From positions 148,051,890 to 148,115,889 of the forward strand of contig CAXKWD010000009.1 of assembly GCA_964059195.1 (NCBI GenBank): a stretch of DNA of 64,000 nt. The letters run 5' to 3'. Of the stretch, positions 45,228-56,400 are shown one piece after another (within the stretch, counting starts at the first letter, position 1; each line of letters starts with the position of its first letter). The notes under the pieces were generated by a model. That model was not told the origin of the DNA and made no database searches. It saw only the letters and a list, made by a program, of their open reading frames with translations. The stretch is from Ectobius pallidus. Taxonomy: Eukaryota > Arthropoda > Insecta > Blattodea > Ectobiidae. The translations under genes and the position numbers were made by a program.

Positions 45228-46835
45228 AAATTTTGCAATCCAGAATTAGTAAACCCACTGATGTTTATAATTAACTCCTGTTTAAATCAAGGGATATTTC
45301 CTAAAATTAAAGATTGCCAAAGTTATCCCTGTATTTAAAAAGGGAGAGAGAGAGAGGATATGAACAACTATAGGCCTCCAACTCTAAAATCTTTGAAATG
45401 GTAATCTATAACAGGCTATTATGCTTTCTAGAAAAATATAAAATACTCCCTCACAAACAGCATGGCTTTACAAGAAATAAATCCACAATAACTGCATTAA
45501 CTGAAATAATTGAAAAAGTTATAACGGACATTGATGACGGCAACTATGCAGCAGGAGTTCTATTGGACCTAACCAAGGCTTTTGACAATGTAGATATAAG
45601 CTTACTTATGAACCAATTATACCAGTTAGGAATAAGAGGAATCGGTTATGACTTAATCAAATCATATATGTCAGACAGAAAACAATTGGTAGAAATAACG
45701 ACAAATGAAGAAACCATTCAATCATGCCTGAAGAATATAATTAGGGGTGTACCACAAGGTTCAATCCTAGGTCCACTGTTATTTATACTCTATGTACATA
45801 ACATCGTAAATATTTTACCTAATAAAGATGATGTCGTATTGTATGCAGATGATACAACGCTTACAGATAAACAAAAAGACTTACAAGCACTAGAACAAAA
45901 CATACATGAAAATACAAACTTAACAATCAAATACTTTGCAAGTTTAAATCTGAACATCAATCCATCAAAATGCGAACTCATAACTTTCGGAAATAGCATG
46001 AATAACCGGCTACAACTTGATATAAACAACGTCTTTATCCATAGCAGCGAAGTAGTAAAACTGCTAGGAATGAAAATAGACAGAAAATTTACATGGACTG
46101 AACACGTTGATAATCTAAGCACAAAAATCACCAAAGGTTTATATGTACTACCGGTACGATATCTCAGCAGACTCATCCCCAAAGCAACTGCAAAGTTAAT
46201 ATATTTTTCACTAATAGAATCCCATATAACATACGGAATTGAACTGTGGGGCTCAACATCTATAGCAAACTTTTCAAGAATATTTGTCCTACAAAAGAGA
46301 GCCATTAGATACGTAGCAAAACTGAACTATAGAGACTCATGCAGATCCAGCTTCAAAGAGTTACAAATAAATACACTAGCTGGCCTGTACATCTTCAGAT
46401 CCATAATTCACATCTGGAAATATGATACCCCCATAAAAAACTCAGACGTACACGACCACAACACAAGAAATAAGGAAAATTTCACAGTAACTAGCCACAG
46501 ATTAAGATTGTTTGAAAAATCACCTAAGTATCAAGGGGCCAAACTTTTCAATATGCTGCCCCAGGAACTAAAAAATTACTATGACCAAAAGTGTTTCAAG
46601 GCGAAGCTAGCAAAATTTTTAGTGGATAAAGCATATTATAGCATCCAAGAATTCATTGATGACAACAGAAACTAGAGGCAAGCATTCAAGCCATGCTCAG
46701 CACTCTCCTGGCTCAATTTGTATATAAGTGTGCCACATGGATGTGTGTGTATGTATGCTGTATGCATGAATAGCTGACAATGTTCTAAAAATGTACACAT
46801 AGATTATACGGAACAATAAAGTCTTATTATTATAC
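45228..46835 (+). mobile_element. 5'-truncated jockey/CR1-like non-LTR retrotransposon
   Basis: 45228-45397 holds frameshifted pieces of the RT N-terminus (CLNQGIFPK, AKVIPVFKKG). It is followed by the open RT frame, a short 3' UTR and AATAAAG-TTATTATTA at about 46815-46835. No endonuclease region. The GAGAGA run near 45346-45358 is where the frame breaks. Confidence 0.85.
45398..46675 (+). CDS. Non-LTR reverse transcriptase, partial (425 aa)
   Basis: RT motifs in order: QHGFTRNKST, LLDLTKAFDNVD, GVPQGSILGPLLFILYV, and the catalytic YADDTT near residue 149, followed by the thumb (LGMKIDRKFTWTEH) and the post-RT region (ITYGIELWGS, LQKRAIRYVAKL, HNTRNKENF). It starts inside the RT domain because upstream frames are broken. 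It would not support retrotransposition alone because the endonuclease and RT fingers are missing. Confidence 0.85.
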   Translation: MVIYNRLLCFLEKYKILPHKQHGFTRNKSTITALTEIIEKVITDIDDGNYAAGVLLDLTKAFDNVDISLLMNQLYQLGIRGIGYDLIKSYMSDRKQLVEITTNEETIQSCLKNIIRGVPQGSILGPLLFILYVHNIVNILPNKDDVVLYADDTTLTDKQKDLQALEQNIHENTNLTIKYFASLNLNINPSKCELITFGNSMNNRLQLDINNVFIHSSEVVKLLGMKIDRKFTWTEHVDNLSTKITKGLYVLPVRYLSRLIPKATAKLIYFSLIESHITYGIELWGSTSIANFSRIFVLQKRAIRYVAKLNYRDSCRSSFKELQINTLAGLYIFRSIIHIWKYDTPIKNSDVHDHNTRNKENFTVTSHRLRLFEKSPKYQGAKLFNMLPQELKNYYDQKCFKAKLAKFLVDKAYYSIQEFIDDNRN

Positions 46836-47017
46836 TATTTTTATCTTTTTACTTAAGTCCCTGGGTCGGCCTATCTGAGTGTTTTAGAGGGCTTCCTGCA
46901 CTCATATAAACAAATGCTGGATTGGAATTAACTTCACACCTATCAGTATCCCACACAATCTCTCTTCATTGTATGTAAGCATGCTTTGTCATGCACCTTG
47001 TTGATTACATATTAATA

Positions 47018-47512
47018 GGTTTGTTCGCAAAGCAGATCCGTGGCTGCTTGAGAATTTGTTGTACTGAGCATGTCCAGTCTGTAACTTACCCGTGATTTGC
47101 ACTTTGCGAACGGTTACAAGAATTTGGAATGGATAGTTTCATCGAAATGATATGCAAATAAAAAATATATTTCCCTTTAACATGTTGTACATGCAATACT
47201 TATCGGCAATATAAACTATATTTTGGGAAACTAATTTATTCATACATATAAGTAGCCTATGCTTATAAATCTGGCGCAATGTTATTGGAGGGAGGAGTCA
47301 GGCACGTGAAAATAGGTTACTGCGCATGTTTGTGATAACAATTCATGGTCGAGCCTGCAAACTTTTCTTATAGTACAGAAACTGTCTGTGAGAACATAGC
47401 GAACAGAAGATTGAAATCAGAATCACGGATTCTCGCTTTGCGAACGCAAGTAAAGAAAGAGAGCATGTGTGAACGATGTGTTCCTGGTTTCTGACTGCTT
47501 TGCGAACAAACC
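47018..47512. mobile_element. TA-flanked MITE (GGTTTGTTCGCAAA), copy 2
   Basis: Reverse-oriented relative of 24145-24659, with TA at 47016-47017 and 47513-47514 and the same inverted termini. No coding capacity. Confidence 0.9.
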
Positions 47513-47654
47513 TATTATTGTTCTGCGCATAGGCATCTCAATGGACTTGATTTGCAAATTTCACTGTCCATCTCCTTCTATCCTCGCCTCTCTATTCTCC
47601 TATAAATCACGTATCACTGTATTCTTCTTCTTCCAAGACCTAAAGTTTGGCCGT

Positions 47655-47777
47655 TGTAAGAAGGAAACCTGAAGTAAACAAAAAATCAGTACATCTGTCT
47701 CACTCCAGCACATTACTCGTATGACCAAAGAGTGAGACAGACATACTGGTTTTTGTTTACTTCAGGTTTCCTTCTTA
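47655..47777. repeat. Inverted repeat, ~48-bp arms
   Basis: TAAGAAGGAAACCTGAAGTA... and its complement, with a ~26-base spacer and a few mismatches. It directly abuts a partial relative of the TIR element at 10061-10745 (47775-47937, ending GTGTAAACTAGCC). Confidence 0.7.
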
Positions 47778-48669
47778 GCTTGGCTTGGGTATAGTGTTAC
47801 TATTATAGTTTCGTGAAACGGAATCAGCCGAAACAGCATAGTGTCGTAACTGACTGTCGCCAGTACATCTAGCGCTTGCGCATTCAAGTACAAAACAGTT
47901 GTGAAACCTAATTTCGTGTAAACTAGCCAATTCATAGGGATTCTAAGTAAAACATGCAATATGACGTACTATGTACTATTTACTTCAGTTACAACAACTA
48001 GCAATATCTTATGGGATCCCATTCTGGTACTAAATGCCGTGAAGACCCTTCTCAATACGCTGGCGGCAAGCTTCTATGAAGAGGGTATTTGATAGTTGGT
48101 ACCACCCTACGACAAATGTCTCAATCTGAGTGCGACTATGTAGAGAAGTAGCTAGAAGATGTACCTAAATGTTTCAAATAAAACAATTTTGACTTTCATT
48201 GTGGCTTTCATTTTATGCCCCATTGGATGAAAAAAATAGCCCTCATAATAAGTAATTATAGTATGGATAAACAAAAACTGATTTATATGGTGATGTGATA
48301 AAAATGGAATATCACAAGTGATGGAAGAGATGGAAAATTATAATTATAATTTCAATGTTATGATATTGGTAATAGAATAATAACTTAATTGAAGAAGAAT
48401 GACTTGTAAAGAAGATTTTTTTAAAACTCCATTGCGCTACATCCTTTTGGGAGACTAGGCCTACTATCCGACTGCTGTGTCATCTACCATAGGCAGATGG
48501 CAGGATTTGGGGAGCATGTGATCAGTTTGCTGGCTCCAACGGCCATTACTGATGGCTTAATAAACTGGAGCCACTACCTCTTTATCAAGCAGTAAATACA
48601 AAACTACCAAGAATTAATTTCACTCAGCTTATAATAATTTCTTTTTTTAATTTTATAATTTTAGATGCA

Positions 48670-49190
48670 TTTATGCAGTTCAGAAACTCTTATCTTCTCG
48701 TCTTCTGTCCAGAAATCTAAAAGTAAATTTTTTTAAGACAATTATCCTGCTGGTTGTATTATATGGATGTGAGACATGGTCACTTACTTTTCGTGAAGAA
48801 CATAATCTGAGTGTTGGAAAACAGGGTGCTTAGGAAAATATTTGGGCCTAACAGAGATGAAAATGAGGACTGGAGAAAATTGCATTACGAGGAGCTTCAT
48901 AACCTGTACTCGTCACCGGATATAGTAAGGGTAATTAAATCATGGATGAAATGGGCTGGACATGTTGCATGCATGGGAGAGGAAAGACATATCTCAAAAG
49001 TATTGACTGGGAGACCCGAAGAGAAAAGATCACCTGGAAGACCTAGACATAGGTGGGAGGACAATAATAGGATAGATTTAAGGGAAGTAGGATTTGCGAG
49101 GGATGGTTGGAGTTAGCGCAGAATAGGGTTGAATGGCGGGCTCAGGTAAGCGTGGCAATGAACCTCTGGGTTTCATAAAATAGGTAGTAT
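48670..49190 (+). pseudogene. RTE-type retrotransposon 3' fragment
   Basis: Plus strand encodes the post-RT region in two frames (LYGCETWSLTF, RVLRKIFGPNRDENEDWRKL, WAGHVACMGEERHIS, RRSPGRPRHRWED-like) and ends with the usual ...MNLWVS. 5' truncated and frameshifted; close relative of 31366-31740 but of a different subfamily from 40054-43509. Confidence 0.85.
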
Positions 49191-49536
49191 TCCTTTAGCT
49201 TACTTAGGAATTGTCTATTACCACTGAGTAAGTATTTATAATTTTAGCACCCCCACCGTAGTGGCTCTGCCACTGATATAGATATAGGAAGGGAATGTGA
49301 AATAGTTGTATCATAACCATGCTGCGAGAGTTTCAAGTCTTTTATTCAAGTATTCTTTTCTCTGATGATAGTTGTATGTAAATTGTTCTATACAGAGATA
49401 TTACACTGGTGACTGAAGATAGGACATCTCATCACCAAACCCAAAGACTGGAGTGTTTCGTTTTGCTTTTTACCCTTCCATTAGTTTTTACCTTGAGCTT
49501 ACTTCACTTCCAGTACCTTCCTCTTTTCTTTTAATA

Positions 49537-49799
49537 AATTCCGGGGTGCGCGAGCAAATAGAGTTAAGTCCACCATCCTAAAAAAACGAGATATGTCCAC
49601 AGAGTTATAGAGAAAAATGTCCTCTACATTTGTGTTAAGTCCAGTAAGTCATTTTCAGAATCGTACGGTAGTTATGGATGTGTGCCTCATAGGTTTATCC
49701 ATCTCTAAAGCTACGTTGGGCTGGTATAGTGTGTTAAGTCACTCTGATTCTCAGTAACAAGAAAGTGGACTTAACTCTTTGCCCGCACACCCCAGAATT
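49537..49799. mobile_element. 265-bp MITE with ~37-bp terminal inverted repeats (copy 2)
   Basis: Termini AATTCCGGGGTGCGCG... and ...CACCCCAGAATT; opposite orientation to 13730-13994. Confidence 0.85.
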
Positions 49800-49829
49800 G
49801 CTCCACCACAAACTACACATTCTTTTTTT

Positions 49830-50180
49830 TTTAAATAGAGAGATTGTCCACCTTAGAACCCTTGTCGTTTCACTTATCTGGGGCCTTTTATAAAATATAT
49901 ATAATAACATAGAAGGCACAAGCACACGTTAAAAACACTGTACATCATCCGACATTGTGACTGTTGTGTCTCCAAATCTGAACTGAAGATGATGCAACTT
50001 GCATCGAAATGCATTTTCAAGTATTAGACGCATCTGGGACCAAGAAGAAGTTTTTATTAATTTGACAACAGTGTTTTTAACGTGTGCTTGTGCCTTCTAT
50101 ATTATTATATATATTTTATAAAAGGCCCCAGATAAGTGAAACGACAAGGGTTCTAAGGTGGACAATCTCTCTATTTTAAA
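49830..50180. repeat. Inverted repeat, ~112-bp arms, with hairpin motif in the loop
   Basis: Arms 49830-49941 and 50069-50180 are near-perfect complements. The loop contains CTGAAGAT, stem GATGCA/TGCATC, then GAAA at 49983-50009. It resembles the palindromes at 2203-2508 and 10165-10436 in carrying this motif. Confidence 0.85.
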
Positions 50181-51004
50181 ACTATTTTAACCCTGTCTGA
50201 AGATGAAATTCATTAATAAACTACACATTGTCTTAGGGCTGTGTTCAAAAACACGGATAGCATTTCCTGTTAGCTTGGATATCAAAAACTCAGATTATAC
50301 CGTTATCTTCAATGGTAAATCTTTCACCACAATTTTCGGAAACTCAGATTTTGTCTACTTCTTGTTTGACTCTTAAAATTCTCTTTATAGAAATCATCAT
50401 CTAGCGGGTGTTATGCAAAAGAGTGGCGAAAAATTACAACCGTCCCAGGGGCAAATGTCCACACTTTATGTAAGCTATATTTTCAAATGTGCATTTCTGT
50501 GTAGAAAGCCTTGGCATTTGGACAGATAGAACCAGTACACAGGCTGGCTCTCAGCTGACTGTGAGGGCAATACTGATTAGGGTTGAGCATCGATGGCTGA
50601 TGTTTTCATGTCGATGATCGATGTTTTCTATGAAACAACCGATGTTTTTGCTACATCAATGCGATGTTTCCCCCCAATATCAATGTTTTTATTAAAAAAA
50701 ATTAATAGGACTACCTTGGTCTTAAGATATAATTTTATTTACAGGAGCCTAATTTCCCAAAACATCGATAGTTTTCATGGAAATATTTCAGTTTATTTAT
50801 GAATGTTGCCTAATTTTCTGAAACCATGACCTTTTTGAAGGGAAACTTCTTTAGCCGAGCTAGGAGTAAATTGAGAGCTAACCCAAACTTTCGTTAGGAA
50901 CAAAAACGTCACAAAATTGTTACGCACAAAATCGTCACGAAATTAGGGGGCATGTGACGGAACGGACTGCGCAGAAAACAATCAACTCAATAATTAGGCT
51001 TATC

Positions 51005-51285
51005 CAAAATTTAAAAAATCTAAAAATCCAAAAATTTAAAATTTAAAAATCTAAAATTAAAAAATCCAAAAATAAAAAAATTCAAAGATCCAAAATTTAA
51101 AAAATCCAAAGTTAAAACATTCAAAAAATAAAAGGTCAAAAATTTAAAAAATTCAAAATTCAAAAATTAAAAGATCAAAAATTTAAAAAATCCAAAATTA
51201 AAAATGTCCAAAAACTCAATATTAAAAAAGTCCAACAATCCAAAATTTAAAAAATCCAAGAAAACTGAAAAAATAGAAAAATTAA
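51005..51285. repeat. Degenerate A-rich tandem repeat
   Basis: About 280 bases of variations on AATTTAAAAAATCCAAA. Confidence 0.85.
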
Positions 51286-51296
51286 AACAAGTTTCC

Positions 51297-51620
51297 CTTC
51301 TATCATGTGGTGTTCCACACACACTTTTTTTACTTTCTCGCTTATACGGAGTATAGAGAAAGTATTGTGATCGTGACAAAAAATCGAAGTTGAGTTAACA
51401 CCGGGAGAGCACGTTTCATGAAGCCTATAAACCGAAAAAAGTATTTTTGGAATGACGTCTGTCCGTCTGTCCGTCTGTCCGTGGACAAGCACAGCGGGTA
51501 AACGGCTCGTTGTATTTACTTCATTTTTTGAATGAAGAACTTTTTCGAAATTTTGTCGAACCGCCCAGAAATTTAGTTTTACAACTGAAATATTAAGGGG
51601 ACTTTTCATGAAAACTTTTT
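51297..51620. repeat. Dispersed repeat with (GTCTGTCC)n
   Basis: Contains ACTTTCTCGCTTATACGGAG, GTATAGAGAAAGTATTG and a GTCTGTCC tandem near 51450-51482, a combination I associate with widespread arthropod repeats; class not determined. Confidence 0.5.
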
Positions 51621-52008
51621 TAAAAAAATGGCTCTAACGATTTTAATAAAAATTTAGAATTGTAAAGTCTTATCTGTGACTAATAAAATGGCTATATCCG
51701 TATTTCCGCAAAAATGACTTAAGGGGCACTTGACTCGTATCCATTTTCAGTTTTTCTAGATTATATCCATTACAGTAAGTGATACATGAAAACCTACCAC
51801 AGTAAAGTTGTAGAGAAAATTAAAATGGACATTTTTTGTTTAAAACATTTCTTTATACAATTAATAGATATCAAGATAAAAACTAAATAAGTACAGCTTA
51901 AATGCGAATTTCAGAACATACATATCAATTAAAATATGAATGGCATTTTGTTGCCACTAGCAACAAGAAAACTATAGGCCTAATGTACTTATTGTTGTGA
52001 AATGCAAT

Positions 52009-52200
52009 CAGTTTAGCTCAGTCGCATTGAACACACTAAACCAATTACAGCGATGTGGTAGGCCTATGGGCTAACAGGGAAGAGGTCCTGAGTTCAAATC
52101 AAACCTCGTGGCCGCCCAAATTGACTTGGGTTTTTCATGGTTACCTCGCAAAAGCAAACGCCGGGTTTATAGGACTTGCTTATTTTCCATAACTCATCGC
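52009..52200 (+). repeat. tRNA-like SINE fragment
   Basis: TTTAGCTCAGTCG...GAGTTCAAATCAAACC followed by a body phrase GGGTTTTTCATGGTTACC related to the SINE at 33290-33440. Confidence 0.6.
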
Positions 52201-52394
52201 CGCTACGTCACTGGATATTATAATCGTTTAAACTGAATGCCACATACGAAGACATCACTAAACAATAGAAACAGATGACGCGAATGAGTTGTTACAATAG
52301 ACTAATAGTTCACGCAAACATACTAAACACATTACATGACCTACAATGCAGTTAAAGCGTGCAATATAACCTAAGTAGTAGTAGTAGCAGTAGG

Positions 52395-52701
52395 ACCGCC
52401 GGCGTGGTCTTGTGGTTAGCGTCAGATCCGTCGGTCCGGGTTCGATCCCCGGTACATCCTTGGATTTTTCTGAGGTTGAGGGGTCTGGTAGGGGTACACT
52501 TCCTCGTGATTCAAATTGAGGAGCTACTTGATAGAGAAGTAGCGGCTCCGGTCATGGAAACCACCATTAACGGTCGTGGGGGTCGGCATGCTGACCACAT
52601 GCCCCAACCCTGCCATCTGCCTGTGGTAGATGACACACCGGTCGGTTGGTAGACCAAATCCCTAAAGGAATGTAGTGCCACGGAGTTTAGTTTTAGTTTT
52701 A
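52395..52701 (+). mobile_element. tRNA-derived SINE with (TTTAG)n tail
   Basis: The head GGCGTGGTCTTGTGGTTAGC and B box CGGGTTCGATCCCCGG are excellent RNA polymerase III boxes. The body continues to a TTTAGTTTTAGTTTTAG tail. The lack of a complete tRNA fold and the presence of body and tail rule out a tRNA gene. Confidence 0.85.
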
Positions 52702-53428
52702 GTATAGTGAAATTCAAATATAAGTCGCCCCTTAAGCTCCGTCCATTCGATATTCACATTTGCATTTACTGTGTGATGTATTTTGTTTCTGAGCGAAGCA
52801 GAGTGACCAACTGTCCTTGTATTGGTGGGTGGGTTGGGTGGTGCCGATTTATCTCAAGGTGCGACTTATATTTTAATTTTCCCATAGTAATACTAGTAGT
52901 ACTAATAATATGCAGTTTTACTGTCATTCATTATTATTATAAAATTTCACGGTAAAAGCATTAAACATGAAGATCGACTCTGATGGTTTCCGTTCTAGAT
53001 ACTTCTTAGTTTTATGAAAATGTAATAAATAAAATTTTATTGTCTCTTTAATTTAATTTTTTCTGTGCTAGCCTTTAACACGTATATGCGAGAAAGTTTG
53101 TGCAACGTATTTTTGCACCATTTATTTAATATACATCAATGTTCTTTTTATCTAAATACATCAATGTTTTCAGGTCGATATTATCACCACATTGATGGTT
53201 ACTGCTCATTTTAACATCGATGGTGAACATCAAAGTTTTAACTATCGATGCTCATCCCTAATATCGATCACATCGACACGTGGTACCAACAGGGTTAAAG
53301 ATAAATCTATTGTTCTTGTATATGAATGCTGTATGTGTAGGTGTTAAAAATGGAATGGAGCAAGACAAAGGTATAAGGTTGATTTGAACATCATACCACT
53401 CTCACCTGAATTAACCCTGCTCAAGCTA

Positions 53429-56400
53429 TCACAACTGTTCTTCCTCAACTCCATGCACAGCCCTCAAATGATACTTTAAATGTTCTCGTCGCACAAAGCG
53501 CTTGGTGCAGTGTGGGCAAGGGAACGGTCTCAGTCCAGTGTGATTAGGCATGTGATCGGTGAGACGTGTTTTGCTTGCGAACGTCTTGCCGCACTCCCTG
53601 CAGCTGTATGGCTTGATCTCCTCATGAGTTGAAGAATGACTCTTGAGCTGTTGAGTCTGAGCGAATCTCTTCCCACACTTCTTACAGGTGTAGGGTTTCA
53701 AGCCGTTGTGCAGCCACACATGTTTCCGCAGCGATTCCTTCCTGGAGAATTCCTTGCCACACATGTTGCATGAGTACTGCATTTCACCTGTGTGTCTCGT
53801 CATGTGCGCCTGAAGATGAGAGTTCCGTGCAAACTTGTGTCCGCAGAAGAAGCACTCGAACTGTTTCACTATTCCTGTATGTGACATCATGTGAGATTTG
53901 AGGCCGCAGTTCTGCTTGAAGGAAGCCCCGCACTCCTTACAGACATAAGGCTTCTCCCCGGTGTGGACTCGCAAGTGAACTTTTAAAATATGTCTCAAAG
54001 AAAAAGTCTTTCCACAGTAGTCACACTCATATGGCTTTTCTCCAGTGTGTATCGTATAGTGATCCCGCAAATGGTTATTTGCTGAAAACGCCTTGCCACA
54101 GGCGTCGCAGATGAAATTGCGAGAGTAGTTTTCACTGTGTGTTTTGACGTGTGCCTTCAGCTGCTCAATGCGTGCGTAAGTCTTATCACATGATTCACAG
54201 GCAAGGCGTTTTCTCTCTGTGTGAACGACCGAGTGGTTCCTGAGCGAGTCTTTTCTCCCAAAGTCTTTGAAGCACACGGGACAAGAGAACGGCTTCTCCC
54301 CCTTGTGAATCATAATGTGAGCTTCGAGGTGTGTTTTGCGTGTGAATGCGTCTCCACAGTCAGGGCATTTGAATGGCTTTACAGCTCCGGAATGCGTCAT
54401 CATGTGCGACTTCATTCCGCTGCTCTGTGTGAAGCGTGCCCCACACTCCTCACAAGCGAAAGGCTTCTCACCTGTGTGGATGCGCAAGTGCACTTTCAAG
54501 GCGTTCCTCACAGCAAAAGCTTTATGGCACATCTCACATTCAAACGGCCGTTCTCCAGTGTGTGTTGTATAATGATCTGTCAGATGGCGTTTTGTTCTGA
54601 ATGCTCTGTTGCAGACATCACAGATATAATTGCGACTAATCTTATCCCTTGTTAACTTTTTTTTTAAGTATGGTGTGGTGACGGTGGGGTAGAGAACACC
54701 CTCATCGTAAATACTGCAACCAAACATCAATTCCATATCAGACTTCAATATCACATGCTACAAGACAATATAATCCCATACTGAATTTGATATTTAGGGC
54801 CTGTACGACGACCTGCTGATATCATATTTATCTGCCAGATAGAGAACCTATCTGGAAGTTGGTCAAGAATTGCGTATTATGGTCTCCTGACAAAATCTGT
54901 CTGGCAAGACAACTTCCAGATAAGCTAGCAGGAGGATGGAGTGGCTGACAAGCTTCCAACGGCTAGTTAGGGAATCTTGGTTAAAACAAGATGGCAGCAC
55001 AGCGAAGCTTCCTGGCCACCTGAATTTTAGAACTGATGCCGGAAGATTTAATTTACACAAAAATGTCATTTCATGCTCACATATGAATGAAATAGAATTG
55101 AACAAATCAATTAATGCACTTAAAACGATATGGTCTTGTGTAATTTAACTGTACAAATACAAATCCGATCTGCCGCACCTAGCGGACGCCTACCACACTA
55201 CAACAAACACATCTTTTTGCTCAATGAGCTAAGGACCATTTTACAAAATGTTACTTGCGTTCTTCCCTATAGCCGTTCAGCATTGGTATTACAAGACATC
55301 TTCTAGTTAAGCTATCTGGAAGTCACGTATCGGGAGGAATTGTCGGCAGGTGGTAATACAGGCCCTTATAGTAGTAAACAAAAATTACTAAGATTCCAAT
55401 ACCAACTTATGTATCTTTCTTCCTATAGATGCTATAAGTGGGAATACTAAATTTCATGTAAATTTGATAAAGCTTATATCTGAGTTATCGCATGTACAGA
55501 CACAAAGACAAATGGAGGGACAGACATTTTTCCCACCCACTATGTCACAGTTAGGAAGTACCATTCTGGCATTTAATAACACACGGAATGATAGAGAAAC
55601 TAGAAATACTTACAACTGTTTACTGCCGTCGACTTCATCCTTCACCTTTGCGTCCTCACCGCTTCCTTCTGGTTTCTGTAAGTAAAAGCTTTCACAGTAA
55701 CCCGGACAAGAAAGCCGATCTCTAGTACCAACACAAAGGAACACTTACTATCGTAGATGAGAGACGTTCATCCAAACTGCACTCAACAGACAGCAGAGGG
55801 GTGACATCTTCGCTTCCATTAGTCTCCTGTAAGCAACAGAACATACCAAGCTATTGTGTGGAGCTAAGAGCTGGCATTAGCATCAATATTGTGTTTCTGA
55901 GTTGACAAAGATTTATCTCTTTATAGATTTTAGAACCCAATAACAATGGGTATATGTATACAGCGTAGAACATAGATTAAATAAAACAGGTAAACCGAAG
56001 TAACAAAGTGCCAGAATGCTTTTCTTTAATCAGTCATAATTGGAATTATGATATGCTGAAAATAAGTTATTTTTTAAATCTATTTAAGAGTTAAGCTCCA
56101 GATTGATTCATTAGGGCTTACAGAAGAGCCCTAGGGCCTGTATTACCACCTACCGACAATTTCTCTCGATAGGTGACTTCCAGATAGCTTAACAGGAAGA
56201 TGCCTTGTAATACCACCGCTGAACTGCTATCGGCAAGAACGCGGTAAAATTTTGTAAAACGATCCTTAGGCCGTTGAGCAAAGAGGAGTGTTTGCTGTAG
56301 TTCAGTAGGCGTCCACTAGGTGCAGCAGCTCGAATTTGTATTTGTACAGTTAAATTACATAAGAACATACAGTTTTACGTGCATTAATCGATTTGTGTGA

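Larger units (their letters stand above)
50578..53260. mobile_element. hAT-like element (~2.7 kb) broken up by insertions
   Basis: Left end TAGGGTTGAGCATCGAT and right end ATCGATGCTCATCCCTA are inverted repeats. Flanking 8-mers ATACTGAT and ATATCGAT agree at 6 of 8. Sub-terminal (A/T)CATCGATG words are repeated in both halves. The middle is replaced by A-rich tandem sequence, a repeat at 51297-51620 and two SINEs. No transposase seen. Confidence 0.65.

Noticed and set aside
52400..52470. Possible tRNA gene
   Set aside because: Strong promoter boxes, but it is followed by a ~230-bp body and (TTTAG)n tail and has no complete cloverleaf; SINE.
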